Numbered from the stretch's first letter, positions 1 through 9,004 are shown. The stretch is DNA of 64,000 nt from Achromobacter veterisilvae (GCF_900496975.1 NZ_UFQC01000006.1:124001-188000); one strand, 5' to 3'. A program made the numbers and translations. The notes: generated by a model from the sequence alone, not told the origin.

Positions 1-1
1 G

Positions 2-733
2 ATGCGCAATTGCGGCGCGGCCGGCCGCTACCGCTACGGGCTGGACAAGGTGTCGTTTACCGGCGAACCCATAGACAGCGAGACCGCCGCCTTCGTGGAA
101 TCCACATTCGGACGCCCCGCGTGCAGCATGTACGGGACCACGGAGATCGGAGTCTGCCTGGTGAACTACCCCGGCGCCCCGGACTTCACGGTCAAACCCG
201 GTTCGCTGGGCAAGCCCGTGCCCGGCCTACGGGTCGAGGTGCAGGATGCCGGCGGCGCGCCCTGCCCGCCCGGCGTCACCGGCGAACTGAAACTGTGGCG
301 GCGCGGTACCTGGGTCGCCACCAAGGACCTGGGACGTATCGACGAGGACGGCTATTTCTGGCATGGCGGCCGGGCCGACGACGTAATCATCTCGGCTGGC
401 TGGACGATGAGCGCCGTAGAGATCGAAGACGCCATTCTCAAGCATCGCGACGTGGCCGAAGCCGCCGCAATCGGTGTGCCGGACGCCCTGCGCGGCCAGG
501 TCGTCAAGGCCTTCGTGGTGTCCGACCGCCCGGGCGACAGCACTTTCGCGGAAGAAATCCAGGACATCGTGCGCAGCCAGCTAGCCCAGCACGAGTACCC
601 GCGGCAGGTGGTATTCGTGGCCGAACTGCCCAAAACGCCCGCCGGAAAGATCCATCGCAGGAAGCTGCGGGAGCAGGAGCTCGCGACCGCTGAAGCATCA
701 ACCTCAATCACCGTGCCCGCCACGCACGCATGA
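2..733 (+). CDS. AMP-dependent acyl-CoA synthetase, C-terminal part (gene cut by window edge)
   Basis: Last 243 codons of an adenylate-forming acyl-CoA ligase; the reading frame is open to the window edge, so the true start and the ATP-binding P-loop lie outside. Visible are the YGTTEIG motif (about residues 43-49), the GRIDEDGYFWHGGRADD hinge region and the C-terminal PKTPAGKIHRRKLRE segment with the lysine used in adenylation. The family activates a carboxylic acid to acyl-AMP and then acyl-CoA in the cytoplasm; the architecture resembles acetyl/propionyl-CoA synthetases. It is followed after 18 bases by an acyl dehydratase, so it is probably the activating step of the 1-4.2 kb operon. Substrate unknown. 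Confidence 0.9.
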   Translation: MRNCGAAGRYRYGLDKVSFTGEPIDSETAAFVESTFGRPACSMYGTTEIGVCLVNYPGAPDFTVKPGSLGKPVPGLRVEVQDAGGAPCPPGVTGELKLWRRGTWVATKDLGRIDEDGYFWHGGRADDVIISAGWTMSAVEIEDAILKHRDVAEAAAIGVPDALRGQVVKAFVVSDRPGDSTFAEEIQDIVRSQLAQHEYPRQVVFVAELPKTPAGKIHRRKLREQELATAEASTSITVPATHA

Positions 734-751
734 CCAAACTCAGGAGACATC

Positions 752-1897
752 ATGCTGACCACGACCAAGACAGAACGAACCTTTCCGACCATCACCGAGC
801 GCGGCCTGGACGAGTTGCGCGAACGCATAGGCGTGAAGATCGGCGCCACCGCGGAACCGTGGTGCTATGAGGCCACGCGCGACAACATCCGCCACTACGC
901 TCATGGCATCGGCGACGACAATCCCTTGTGGAACGACCCCGAGTACGCGGCCAAGACCCAGCACGGCGGCATTATCGCCTTGCCCAGCTTCCTGTTTTCC
1001 ACCAGCCGCATCGTTTCGGGCTACGTCGGCGGATTGCCGGGTGTGCACGCCATGTGGTCGGGTGCGGACTGGACCTGGCACAAGACCGTCAAGCGCAATG
1101 ACACCATCTCGACCGAGGCGCATCTGAAAGACCTGATCGAACACCAGACCCGCTTCGCGGGCCGCGCGGTGCAACAGGTCTACCATGTCGATTTCTTCAA
1201 CCAGGACGGCGACAAAGTCGCCGAGGCCGATAGCTGGTGCTTCCGCACCGAGCGCGACCACGCACGCGAACAGGGCAGCAAATACAAGGAAGTCCGCGCC
1301 CGCGGAGTCCGCCGCTACAGCCCCGAGGAAATCAGGGAAGCCTACAAACTCTATGCCCAGGAAGAAGTGCGCGGCGCCACACCCCGCTACTGGGAAGACG
1401 TCAAGGAAGGGGAAGAGCTTCCCGTCATGTTCAAGGGACCCATGACCGTGACGGGCTTCATCTCCTTCGCGCAAGGCTGGGGCGGCCTGTACATCCGGGC
1501 CAACAAGCTGGCCTGGCAACTCATAGACGCCCACCCCGGCGTGGGCATCACCAACCGCTTCGGCATCCCTGACGTTCCCGAACGCGTGCACTGGGAAGAA
1601 GAATTCGCTCTGGAAGTCGGCGCTCCCGGCGCATATGACTATGGTCCCGAGCGTAATTCCTGGCTGACGCATCACCTGACCAACTGGATGGGTGACGCGG
1701 GCTTCCTGCGCAAATCGACCTGCAAAATCCGCCGCCACAACCCCGAGGGCGACATGCTGTTCTTCAAGGGCAAGGTCAAGCGCAAGTACGTCGAGGACGG
1801 CCGCCATCTGGTCGAAATCGAGCAAGAGGCGCGCAACCAGGACAACGAACTGTCTGTACTGGGTTCCGGCGTGGTCGAGCTGCCCACCCGCGGTTGA
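752..1897 (+). CDS. MaoC/FAS1-like acyl dehydratase (double hot-dog)
   Basis: A 381-residue protein. The N-terminal half (about residues 20-180) looks like a FAS1-like MaoC dehydratase domain and the C-terminal half is a second hot-dog fold. The segment IRHYAHGIGDDNPLW with the nearby H-G-G is the usual family signature, contributing the catalytic Asp/His environment. Such enzymes hydrate or dehydrate 2-enoyl-CoA/3-hydroxyacyl-CoA thioesters. An AGGAG ribosome site lies eight bases before the ATG. It sits between the acyl-CoA synthetase and a CoA-transferase, which fits a beta-oxidation-like degradation of an organic acid; the precise substrate is not deducible. Confidence 0.85.
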   Translation: MLTTTKTERTFPTITERGLDELRERIGVKIGATAEPWCYEATRDNIRHYAHGIGDDNPLWNDPEYAAKTQHGGIIALPSFLFSTSRIVSGYVGGLPGVHAMWSGADWTWHKTVKRNDTISTEAHLKDLIEHQTRFAGRAVQQVYHVDFFNQDGDKVAEADSWCFRTERDHAREQGSKYKEVRARGVRRYSPEEIREAYKLYAQEEVRGATPRYWEDVKEGEELPVMFKGPMTVTGFISFAQGWGGLYIRANKLAWQLIDAHPGVGITNRFGIPDVPERVHWEEEFALEVGAPGAYDYGPERNSWLTHHLTNWMGDAGFLRKSTCKIRRHNPEGDMLFFKGKVKRKYVEDGRHLVEIEQEARNQDNELSVLGSGVVELPTRG

Positions 1898-1993
1898 CGA
1901 ACCGGCCGGCCAGGCGCCGCCGCCTGCCCTGATTGCCCGCGCGCCGGCGGATCGGCCGCAAGCGCGCGGGCCATGACCAAATCGAGGTCGACG

Positions 1994-3238
1994 ATGTCTG
2001 ATTCATCGGAGCACGCTGCACACGTCCCCCACCTCTGCAACCGCGGCGCGCTGGAGGGAATTCGTGTCATCGATCTTTCCAGAGTATTGGCAGGGCCGCT
2101 GTGCACCCAGATCCTGGCCGACCAGGGCGCCGACGTGATCAAGGTGGAGCCGCCCGACGGCGACGAAACGCGGACGCTAGGACCCGCGGTCAACGCGGAC
2201 GGCGACGCGGCCTACTTCACCGCCGTAAACCGGGGCAAGCGTTCTATCGCGGTGGACCTGTCGCTTGCCTGCGGCCGAGAAGCCCTTCTCGCGCTACTGG
2301 AAGACGCCGACGTCCTGATAGAGAACTTCCTTCCGGGCACCATGGCCCGATGGGGACTGGATTACGAAACCGGCCTCAGGCCCCGCTTTCCCCAGTTGAT
2401 CTATTGCGCCATTTCAGGGTTCGGCGAAGACGGCCCTCTGGGCGGCCTGCCGGGCTACGACGCCATCCTGCAGGCCATGTGCGGCCTGATGAGCGTGAAC
2501 GGCGCCCCCGCCGGCGGTCCGACCCGCATCGGCATCCCCATCGTCGACCACCTGACGGGCTACACCGCGCTGTCCGGCATTCTGCTGGCGCTCTATCACC
2601 GGGCGCGCACGGGCCGAGGCCAGCGCGTCGAGGCCACACTGTTCGACACTGCGCTCAGCCTGCTGGTCCCGCATGCCGCCAACTGGATGCACACGCAAAG
2701 CGTACCCGGCCTGCTGGGCAGCGCGCATCCGAATATCGCGCCCTACGACCGTTACCCCTGCCGCGATGGCGAGGTTTTCCTGGGAATCGTGAACGACAGG
2801 CAGTTCCGCAAGTTCTGCGGCTACATCGGCCAGCCGGCCCTGTCGGACGACGAGCGCTATGCCACCAACCGGCAGCGGCTTCTGCACCGGGACGCGCTGC
2901 GCGCCGCCATCGAGGCAGCATTGCATGCCCGTGAACGCGAAGCCGTCTGCCGGGACTTGATGCAGCTAGGCGTGCCCGCAGGCCCGGTCAACTCCATACC
3001 CGAAGCATTCGAGCACGCCCATACCACGCATCGCGGCATGCGCATCGAGCGCGGCGGATACCACGGCATCGGCGCTCCTATCCGGTTGTCCGAAGCCCCC
3101 GCGCGCCCGGGCCGGCCGCCGCCAGCTTATGCGCAGCATACCGACGAGGTCCTCCGGGAGGCCGGCCTCGACGACACCCGCATCGCGGCCCTGAATGAAC
3201 AGGGCGCCTTGCCGCGCAGGCCTCCCCGCAAGCCGTAG
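1994..3238 (+). CDS. CaiB/BaiF (class III) CoA-transferase
   Basis: Formyl-CoA-transferase-like protein of 414 residues. It begins with the family's GIRVIDLSRVLAGP segment, continues with ADQGADVIKVEPP, and carries the catalytic Asp at about residue 185 in VDHLTGY. The enzyme moves CoA between carboxylic acids through an aspartyl-CoA anhydride. I chose the ATG at 1994 because GAGG lies at 1984-1987 with six bases of spacing; an in-frame ATG at 1973 has no clear ribosome site. Third gene of the 1-4.2 kb operon; the Bug protein gene follows after 43 bases. Confidence 0.9.
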   Translation: MSDSSEHAAHVPHLCNRGALEGIRVIDLSRVLAGPLCTQILADQGADVIKVEPPDGDETRTLGPAVNADGDAAYFTAVNRGKRSIAVDLSLACGREALLALLEDADVLIENFLPGTMARWGLDYETGLRPRFPQLIYCAISGFGEDGPLGGLPGYDAILQAMCGLMSVNGAPAGGPTRIGIPIVDHLTGYTALSGILLALYHRARTGRGQRVEATLFDTALSLLVPHAANWMHTQSVPGLLGSAHPNIAPYDRYPCRDGEVFLGIVNDRQFRKFCGYIGQPALSDDERYATNRQRLLHRDALRAAIEAALHAREREAVCRDLMQLGVPAGPVNSIPEAFEHAHTTHRGMRIERGGYHGIGAPIRLSEAPARPGRPPPAYAQHTDEVLREAGLDDTRIAALNEQGALPRRPPRKP

Positions 3239-3281
3239 CACCACGACCGCCACTCTATATAAAAAAACGAGGAGACCACCA

Positions 3282-4247
3282 ATGAAGACACTACGCCTGA
3301 TCGCCGCGCTAGCGGCGTACGCGCTGTTCGCGCAGCCCGTCGCGGCAGCCGACAGCTATCCCGTGAAACCCGTGCGTATCATCGTCCCCTACCAGGCCGG
3401 GCAAGGCACGGACGTCGCCGCCCGCTATCTGGCCGAGGACCTTGCCCGTGCGCTGGGGCAGCCTTTCATCGTCGAAAACCGCCCCGGCGCGGGAGGCAAC
3501 ATCGGCACGTCCGAAGCCGCCCGCTCCGCGCCCGACGGCTATACGCTGCTGATGGGCACCAATGGCACGCACGTGCTGAACCAGTACATGTACGCATCCA
3601 CGGCCTTCGATCCCGAGAAGGACTTCGAGCCGATCATGCTGGTCAGCTCGTTTCCGATGGTGCTGCTGACCACGCCTGCCTCGCCGTATACCAATCTGGC
3701 GGACCTGCAAAACGCCGCCAAGGCCAAGCCCGACAGCGTCAACGTAGGCATGCCCAGCACTACCGCTCGCCTGGTCTTCGAATTGCTCAAGCAACAAGGC
3801 GTGGCCAGCCTTCGCGGTATCCCCTATAAGGGTTCGGCCACCGCCACCACGGATCTATTGGGTGGGCAGGTACAGATCGGCATCGACACCGTGAGCGCAG
3901 CCCGCTCGTTCATCGTCGGCGGCAAACTGCGGGCGCTGGCGGTGACGTCGCTAAAGGAATCGGCGCTCTTGCCCGGCGTGAACTCCGTCGCCACGCAAGG
4001 CCTGCCCGGCTTCCAGGTGATCGCCTGGAACGGACTGTACGCGCCCAAGGGCACGCCGCCCGCCGTCGTGCAAAAGCTGAATGCCGAGCTGACCAAGATC
4101 CTGGCCCGGCCGGAAGTGCGGAAGCGCTTGCTGGAACTAGGCCACGAACCAGGCGGCGGCACGCCCGGCGAGCTGGCCGCTTTCGCCCGCAGCGAACGCC
4201 TGAAGTGGGAGCCGCTGATCGTGCAGGCGGGCCTGAAGGCCGAGTAG
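3282..4247 (+). CDS. Bug/TctC-family tripartite tricarboxylate transporter substrate-binding protein
   Basis: Periplasmic binder of 321 residues with a Sec signal peptide (MKTLRLIAALAAYALFAQPVAAA, cleavage about residue 23) followed by the family start YPVKPVRIIVPYQAGQGTD. Typical motifs are ENRPGAGGNIGT and the late segment YAPKGTPPAVVQKLN. Bug proteins bind carboxylates such as C4-dicarboxylates, nicotinate or terephthalate for TctAB permeases. No TctA or TctB gene is near, so it must serve a permease elsewhere or act as a sensor. The ATG at 3282 follows GAGGAGA; longer in-frame starts would bury the signal peptide. Confidence 0.92.
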   Translation: MKTLRLIAALAAYALFAQPVAAADSYPVKPVRIIVPYQAGQGTDVAARYLAEDLARALGQPFIVENRPGAGGNIGTSEAARSAPDGYTLLMGTNGTHVLNQYMYASTAFDPEKDFEPIMLVSSFPMVLLTTPASPYTNLADLQNAAKAKPDSVNVGMPSTTARLVFELLKQQGVASLRGIPYKGSATATTDLLGGQVQIGIDTVSAARSFIVGGKLRALAVTSLKESALLPGVNSVATQGLPGFQVIAWNGLYAPKGTPPAVVQKLNAELTKILARPEVRKRLLELGHEPGGGTPGELAAFARSERLKWEPLIVQAGLKAE

Positions 4248-4467
4248 CCCGCCCGGCTTTCTCAGCCCTTCGCCCCCGCCGCCGCCAGCAGCCGCGCGAA
4301 CTCGGCCTGGCCGCCGGCGGCGGCTCCGCCTCCCAGGCCCAGCAGGAATGCCGCCAGCCAGATACGGCACGCGCCAAGAATAGGCATATCGAACACCCCC
4401 TCAATCGATCGTCTCCGGTGTCACCCGGCCATGGTTCCTAGTATGGCAACGCCGCGAGCTATCATGA

Positions 4468-4505
4468 AATTAATTGGCTTGATAGCTTTCAGTGGAAATC
4501 CCGAT
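4468..4505. promoter_or_regulatory. Putative LysR-type operator, copy 1 (autoregulatory)
   Basis: This 38-bp stretch, ending at the LysR start codon, aligns without gaps to 6625-6662 with about three quarters identity. Conserved blocks are AATTAA, GATAG, TTCA and TGGAAATC. It contains the small dyad TTC-N4-GAA. Two matching copies at the regulator and at the adjacent amidohydrolase/symporter intergenic region suggest the binding site of this LysR protein. Because it overlaps the ATG, binding would repress the regulator's own gene. Confidence 0.55.
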
Positions 4506-5379
4506 GCTCGACCCCGTCCTGCTGCGCAGCTTCGTCACCGTCGTGGACACGGGCAATTTCACCCGCGCGGCCGAATACCTGCATCTGACACAATCCACCG
4601 TCAGCCAGCACATGATCCGCCTGGAAGACAGTCTCGACTGCCGGCTGCTGGACCGGACGCAGCGCCACGTCCTGCCCACCGAGGAAGGCGGGCGCCTGCT
4701 CGGCTATGCCCGCAGCATCCTCCGCCTGGCCGAGGAAGCGCGCGAAAGCGTCGCCGCCGCGCAGGCGAGCGCGTCGCTGCGCCTGGGCGCGCCCGAAGAC
4801 TTCATGGGATCGACGCTGATGCCCACGCTCGCGGCCGTGCAGGCCGCGTATCCGCTCTTGCGGGTGGAGGTCGAGGGCGGGCTCAGCCATGAGCTGCTGC
4901 GGCGCTACCGCGAAGGCGAACTGGACCTGCTCCTGGTCAAACAGTGGGAAGTCGACGCGGACTGCCACGCGCAATGGCCCGAGCCGCTGTGCTGGATCGC
5001 CGCGCGGGGCTCGCCGCCGCCCGCGCCCGACACGGCCGTGCCGCTGGTCGCCTTTCCGGCCGGCGCGCTCTACCGCCAGGAAATGACCGCCATGCTCGAA
5101 GCTTGCGGAAAGCCGTGGCACGTGCGCTTCTCCAGCCCCAGCCTGCCCAGCCTGACGGCCGCGGTGGCGGCGGGAATGGGCATCAGCCTGCTGCCGGCCG
5201 CGTGCGTCGCCCCCGGGCACCGCGTGCTGACGGCCGAAGAGGGCTACGCCGCCCCCGGCGGCCTGCGCCTGGCGCTCTATGCGCGCTCGCGCCTCAGCGA
5301 CGCCGGCCATGCCTTGCTGCGCGCCCTGACGGCCTATTGCGAGCTGCGCGCCGGCGCAGTCACACCGCCGGCCGCCTGA
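4504..5379 (+). CDS. LysR-family transcriptional regulator
   Basis: A 291-residue LTTR. The N-terminal winged helix-turn-helix (VLLRSFVTVVDTGNFTRAAEYLHLTQSTVSQHMIRLE) is followed by a type 2 periplasmic-binding-like effector domain. I prefer ATG 4504 over the in-frame GTG 4492 because the family normally starts two or three residues before VLLRSF. It converges with the amidohydrolase gene and overlaps its 3' end by 20 bases. The repeated motif at 4468-4505 and 6625-6662 makes the amidohydrolase and possibly the symporter its likely targets; the inducer is unknown. Confidence 0.92.
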   Translation: MLDPVLLRSFVTVVDTGNFTRAAEYLHLTQSTVSQHMIRLEDSLDCRLLDRTQRHVLPTEEGGRLLGYARSILRLAEEARESVAAAQASASLRLGAPEDFMGSTLMPTLAAVQAAYPLLRVEVEGGLSHELLRRYREGELDLLLVKQWEVDADCHAQWPEPLCWIAARGSPPPAPDTAVPLVAFPAGALYRQEMTAMLEACGKPWHVRFSSPSLPSLTAAVAAGMGISLLPAACVAPGHRVLTAEEGYAAPGGLRLALYARSRLSDAGHALLRALTAYCELRAGAVTPPAA

Positions 5380-6568
5380 CGGCGCCGGCAGCGAACGCCG
5401 CCGCCTCGCCGACCGGCTCCCCCTTGCGGAACAGGAAACGCGGCGCGGGCGCCGCGGCGACGGCCGCCGCCGCGTTGGGCGCGGGCAGCGCCACGAAGGT
5501 GGCGTCATTGCCCGCCCGCAGCCCATAGCCTTCCAGCCCCAGCGCGGCCGCCCCCGCATGCGACGCCATGTCCAGCGCAACCGACAGATCGGCATCCGTG
5601 TAGAAACCCGAGCGGTAGCCGATCAGCATCGCCCGCTGCAGCATGTCGCCATTGCCGTAGGGCCACCAGGTGTCCTGGATATTGTCGTTGCCCGCGAACA
5701 CCCGCACACCCGCCGCGCGCAGGCGCAGCACCGGCGGAAAAGCCCGGTCGCCCGGCGCGTTCGTCATGATCGCCACGCCGGCGTCCGCGAGCTTGCGCGC
5801 CACTTCGTCCAGCGCCTTCGGCCCGACGTCCCCCAGCGCATAGGCGTGGCTGACGGCGACGCGTCCCGCCAGCCCCAGGGCGCGGGTCCGCGCGGCGATG
5901 CGGGCCAGTTGCGCGACGCCCTGCATGTCCGGTTCGTGCAGATGGATGTCGATCTTCGCGCCCAGCCTGTCGGCGATGCCGAATACGCAATCGAGCTGGC
6001 CGTCGGCATCGCCGTCCAGCGTGGAAGGATCGATCCCGCCCACCACCTCCGCGCCTTCGCGCACCGCCGCCTCCAGCAGTTGCGCCGTTCCCGGACAGGA
6101 CATCACCCCGGCCTGCGGAAACGCCGCCAGTTGGATATCGACGATGCCGCGCCATTTCTCCCGCGCCGCCATGACGGCGTGCAGGTTCGCCAGCCCGGTG
6201 GTGGCGTCGACGTCCACGTGGCTGCGCATCGCGACGGTGCCGAAGGCGGCTGTCTGCGCGATGAGCGCGTCGGCGCGCGCTTCGATCGGCGGCGCGCCGG
6301 CCAGCTCGCGCTTCTCGATGGCCAGCCGCTCCCGCAGCGTGGCCGCCGGCCGGTGGGGATGCCAGCGGTCGCCGACGAAACTCTTGTCCAGGTGGATGTG
6401 GCCGTCGACGAAGCCCGGCAGCACCAGGTGGCCGCGCAGGTCTATCGTGTCGGCCGGACCGAAAGCCGGCGGCTCGGCGCCAATCGCGAGGATGCGCCCA
6501 TCGCGGACGGCCAGGGTTAGGGGATTGCCGTCGATTCCGACGGCATTGATGAATACGCGGTCTGTCAT
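5360..6568 (-). CDS. Cytosine-deaminase-like metal-dependent amidohydrolase
   Basis: A 402-residue amidohydrolase-superfamily enzyme. Metal and catalytic motifs in order: GHIHLDK near the N-terminus (HxH), HVDVD, HLHE in the middle, SHA, and GNDN (the Asp of the last strand). The arrangement matches the CodA/atrazine-side-chain hydrolase branch, which deaminates or hydrolyses cyclic amidines and N-heterocycles. No signal peptide is seen, so it is cytoplasmic. Start at 6568 places MTDRVFINAV at the beginning of the usual beta-sandwich. Its neighbourhood with a sodium symporter suggests uptake and deamination or hydrolysis of one small nitrogenous compound, but the substrate is not defined. Confidence 0.85.
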   Translation of the reverse strand: MTDRVFINAVGIDGNPLTLAVRDGRILAIGAEPPAFGPADTIDLRGHLVLPGFVDGHIHLDKSFVGDRWHPHRPAATLRERLAIEKRELAGAPPIEARADALIAQTAAFGTVAMRSHVDVDATTGLANLHAVMAAREKWRGIVDIQLAAFPQAGVMSCPGTAQLLEAAVREGAEVVGGIDPSTLDGDADGQLDCVFGIADRLGAKIDIHLHEPDMQGVAQLARIAARTRALGLAGRVAVSHAYALGDVGPKALDEVARKLADAGVAIMTNAPGDRAFPPVLRLRAAGVRVFAGNDNIQDTWWPYGNGDMLQRAMLIGYRSGFYTDADLSVALDMASHAGAAALGLEGYGLRAGNDATFVALPAPNAAAAVAAAPAPRFLFRKGEPVGEAAAFAAGAVRRPAV

Positions 6569-7162
6569 GGTTCGCCTTCGACTTGCCTGGCCTTCCACCT
6601 TATCGGACGGCGGCGGCGGCGGCCAATTAAGTGTCGCGATAGTCTTCAATGGAAATCGCGATACCGCGTCCAGCAGGCAGCGCGCATGCCGCCCGTCCGC
6701 TGGACTCGACACGGCTATGGTCCTATACTGCGGTCCTGCTGTAGTTCACTACGCATGCCCGCCAGGCGATACACATTGCCCGGGGGCATCCGTCACAAGG
6801 CCGCGCACAGCGGCCCGGCGCGCAACGCCGAAACACCACAACCCAGCCTTACCGGCTGCGGAACAATTTTCCTGCCCACCAGGCAGGACCATCGCTCACC
6901 GCATTGGGCAACGTTTAAAGCAACTCACGTTCGACGCAATGCGGCAGCAAGACACCTACACGGTGTGCCTTGTCGCTGTTCGGCCGAGGGCGTCGCTTGC
7001 CGCGCCTTCGCCGGGCAGGCTCGCGATCGCCCTTGCGGCCGCTCGCCAGGTGTTTCGGCTGCGTCATCGGGGTTTGCCGCCCATCGCATTCCGCGGAAAC
7101 GGCCTTCATGCAGCCATGACTGTCCGTCATGAATACGCTGTCAAGGAGAAAGGACGAAGACG
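6569..7162. other. 594-base intergenic region with no convincing gene
   Basis: Divergent control region between the amidohydrolase (minus) and the symporter (plus). Besides the operator-like motif at 6625-6662 and the symporter ribosome site (AAGGAGAAAGG just before 7163) I see no conserved protein, tRNA or clear hairpin terminator. Open frames here, for example plus-strand 6686-7132, have arginine/proline/serine-rich translations typical of non-coding GC-rich DNA. Confidence 0.6.
6625..6662. promoter_or_regulatory. Putative LysR-type operator, copy 2
   Basis: Second copy of the motif at 4468-4505. It starts 57 bases upstream of the amidohydrolase ATG. Here the ends form CGAT-N14-ATCG around TCTTCAATGGAA, giving a better dyad than copy 1. 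The position suits activation or repression of the amidohydrolase promoter; the symporter starts 500 bases further away. Confidence 0.55.
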
Positions 7163-8824
7163 ATGCAAGAGACAGAATTCTTTCAGCTATCGGCGACAAC
7201 CGCCATCCTGCTGCTCGCGGGCTTCTATGGCGCGACGTTCCTCATGTCGCTGTTCATCGGCGAGAAGAACGAGAACGTCGACGGCTACATGGTGTCGAAC
7301 AACGCGGTCGGCTTCGGCCTGTCCACGGCCAGCATGATCGCCACCTGGATCTGGGCCGCGTCGTTCTACGCCAGCGCCACCTCGGGCTACAAGTACGGAC
7401 TGTCCGGCCCCCTGCACTACGGCTTCTGGGGCGCGCTGATGATTCTCTTCATCTATCCCTTCGGCAGGCGGTTCCGCCAGCTCGCGCCCAAGGCCCATAC
7501 GCTGGCCGAGGTCATCCACGCGCGGCACGGCACCTCCAGCCAGATGATCATGGCGGTATCCAACATCGTGGGGAGCTGTATCAGCCTCATGGTGAACTTC
7601 ACCGCGGCCGGCGCGCTGGTCTCCATCCTGAGCCCGCTGACGTTCATCCAGGGCGTGCTCATCGCCGGCCTGGGCGTGTTGTCCTATACGCTGTGGTCGG
7701 GCTTCCGCACGTCGGTGATGACCGACTTCGCGCAGCTCGCCGCGATGATCATCGCGGCAGTCATCATCATTCCCCTGATCTTCTTCAACGCCGGCGGCCC
7801 CGACGTGCTGCAGGCCAATATGTGGCGCCTGGACTCCGAGCAGGCCGACTTCTATTCCACCAAGGCGATCCTGGAACAGGGCGCTCCCTACTTCGTGGCG
7901 GTGCTCGCCTACGCCATCGGCAACCAGACAATCGCGCAGCGCCTGTTCGCCGTGCGCGAAGACCTGATCAAGCCGACCTTCCTGACCGCGACGGCCGGAT
8001 ACGGCGCCGTCGTGATCGGACTGGGCATGCTGGGCCTGCTGGCGCTCTTCGTCGGCCTCGAACCGGCCAATGGCGACATGAACAACATCATTCCCCAGAT
8101 GGCGTCCACCTACCTGCCGCCCTTCGGCATCGCGCTGTTCTTCCTCCTGGTGGTCGGCTCGCTGTCGTCCACCGCGGACTCCGACCTGGCGGCCCTGTCG
8201 GCCATCGTCATGACCGACCTCTACGCCAAGAACCTTGCGCGCGGCCGCCCGGATCCGCGACGCATGCTCTGGTGGGGCCGCGCCACCATGATCGTCGCCA
8301 CGATGGTCGGCGTCATCTTCGCCAGCCTGCGGCTGGACATCCTGGTCATGCTCGTCTTCGTCGGCGCGCTGTGGGGCGCCATCGTCTTCCCCGTGATCGC
8401 CAGTTTCTACTGGGACCGCGTGGACAACCGCGCCTTCGTCTGCTCGGTGCTCAGCGCCGTGGCGCTGTTCACCGTGGTGCGCTTCGAACTCATCCCCATC
8501 GAGGGCGCCGTCGCGGTCTTCTTCGAGATCTGCGCGGCCATCGGCGGCGGCGTGGTCCTGGGCCTCATGACGTTCGGCTTTTTCGGCCGCAAGGCGGCGA
8601 TCGCCGTGGGCGCGGCCGGCGTGGCCGTCATGCTGCCCGCCTTCATCGGGGCGTTGCGCGAGTACATCGTCCTGATGGGTTCCCTGACCGCCTATGGCGT
8701 CAGCGCGGCGGTGTGCGCGGGCCTGAGCCTGCGCAACACGCAGCGGTTCGATTTCGCCCTCCTGGCCGACCGCGTGACCTCGTTCCACCGCGAGCAGGAA
8801 ACGCAGGCCCGCCCCTCCGCGTAG
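7163..8824 (+). CDS. Sodium:solute symporter (SSS family)
   Basis: Integral membrane protein of 553 residues with about 13 hydrophobic segments. Features of the LeuT-fold SSS family are FMSLFIGEKNENVDGYMVSNN at the N-terminus, the ATWIWAASFYASA helix, and GSLSSTADSDLAALSAIVMTDLY late in the protein, where the sodium site lies. It resembles urea/purine or monocarboxylate-type members more than proline symporters, but the substrate is not assignable. A strong AAGGAG site precedes the ATG. A 40-residue membrane protein follows 57 bases downstream with its own ribosome site, a known pairing for SSS carriers of this type. Confidence 0.9.
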   Translation: MQETEFFQLSATTAILLLAGFYGATFLMSLFIGEKNENVDGYMVSNNAVGFGLSTASMIATWIWAASFYASATSGYKYGLSGPLHYGFWGALMILFIYPFGRRFRQLAPKAHTLAEVIHARHGTSSQMIMAVSNIVGSCISLMVNFTAAGALVSILSPLTFIQGVLIAGLGVLSYTLWSGFRTSVMTDFAQLAAMIIAAVIIIPLIFFNAGGPDVLQANMWRLDSEQADFYSTKAILEQGAPYFVAVLAYAIGNQTIAQRLFAVREDLIKPTFLTATAGYGAVVIGLGMLGLLALFVGLEPANGDMNNIIPQMASTYLPPFGIALFFLLVVGSLSSTADSDLAALSAIVMTDLYAKNLARGRPDPRRMLWWGRATMIVATMVGVIFASLRLDILVMLVFVGALWGAIVFPVIASFYWDRVDNRAFVCSVLSAVALFTVVRFELIPIEGAVAVFFEICAAIGGGVVLGLMTFGFFGRKAAIAVGAAGVAVMLPAFIGALREYIVLMGSLTAYGVSAAVCAGLSLRNTQRFDFALLADRVTSFHREQETQARPSA

Positions 8825-8881
8825 CGCCCCGCCGTCCTGCCCGCCAAGGGCTGATCCATCCACGCGAACAAGGAGACCGAT

Positions 8882-9004
8882 ATGTGGTTGACGTTGTACT
8901 TCCTGGTCTGGCCGGCCATCTCCGCCCTCATCCTGGCGATTCTTTGCGTAACGCTGTGGCAGGACATCCGCGCCGCGAAACGCAGCGGAAAATCCATGAT
9001 CTGA
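8882..9004 (+). CDS. Small membrane protein, putative SSS transporter small subunit
   Basis: A 40-residue protein starting MWLTLYFLVWPAISALILA with a single transmembrane helix (about residues 3-26) and a basic cytoplasmic tail (QDIRAAKRSGKSMI). AGGAG at 8871-8875 precedes the ATG with six bases of spacing. It directly follows the SSS symporter in the same direction. One-helix proteins of this size are known partners of some SSS and monocarboxylate permeases; the match here is by size, topology and position. Confidence 0.75.
   Translation: MWLTLYFLVWPAISALILAILCVTLWQDIRAAKRSGKSMI

Noticed and set aside
6686-7132. 148-codon plus-strand frame in the amidohydrolase/symporter gap
   Set aside because: Arg/Pro/Ser-rich translation without motif or ribosome site.
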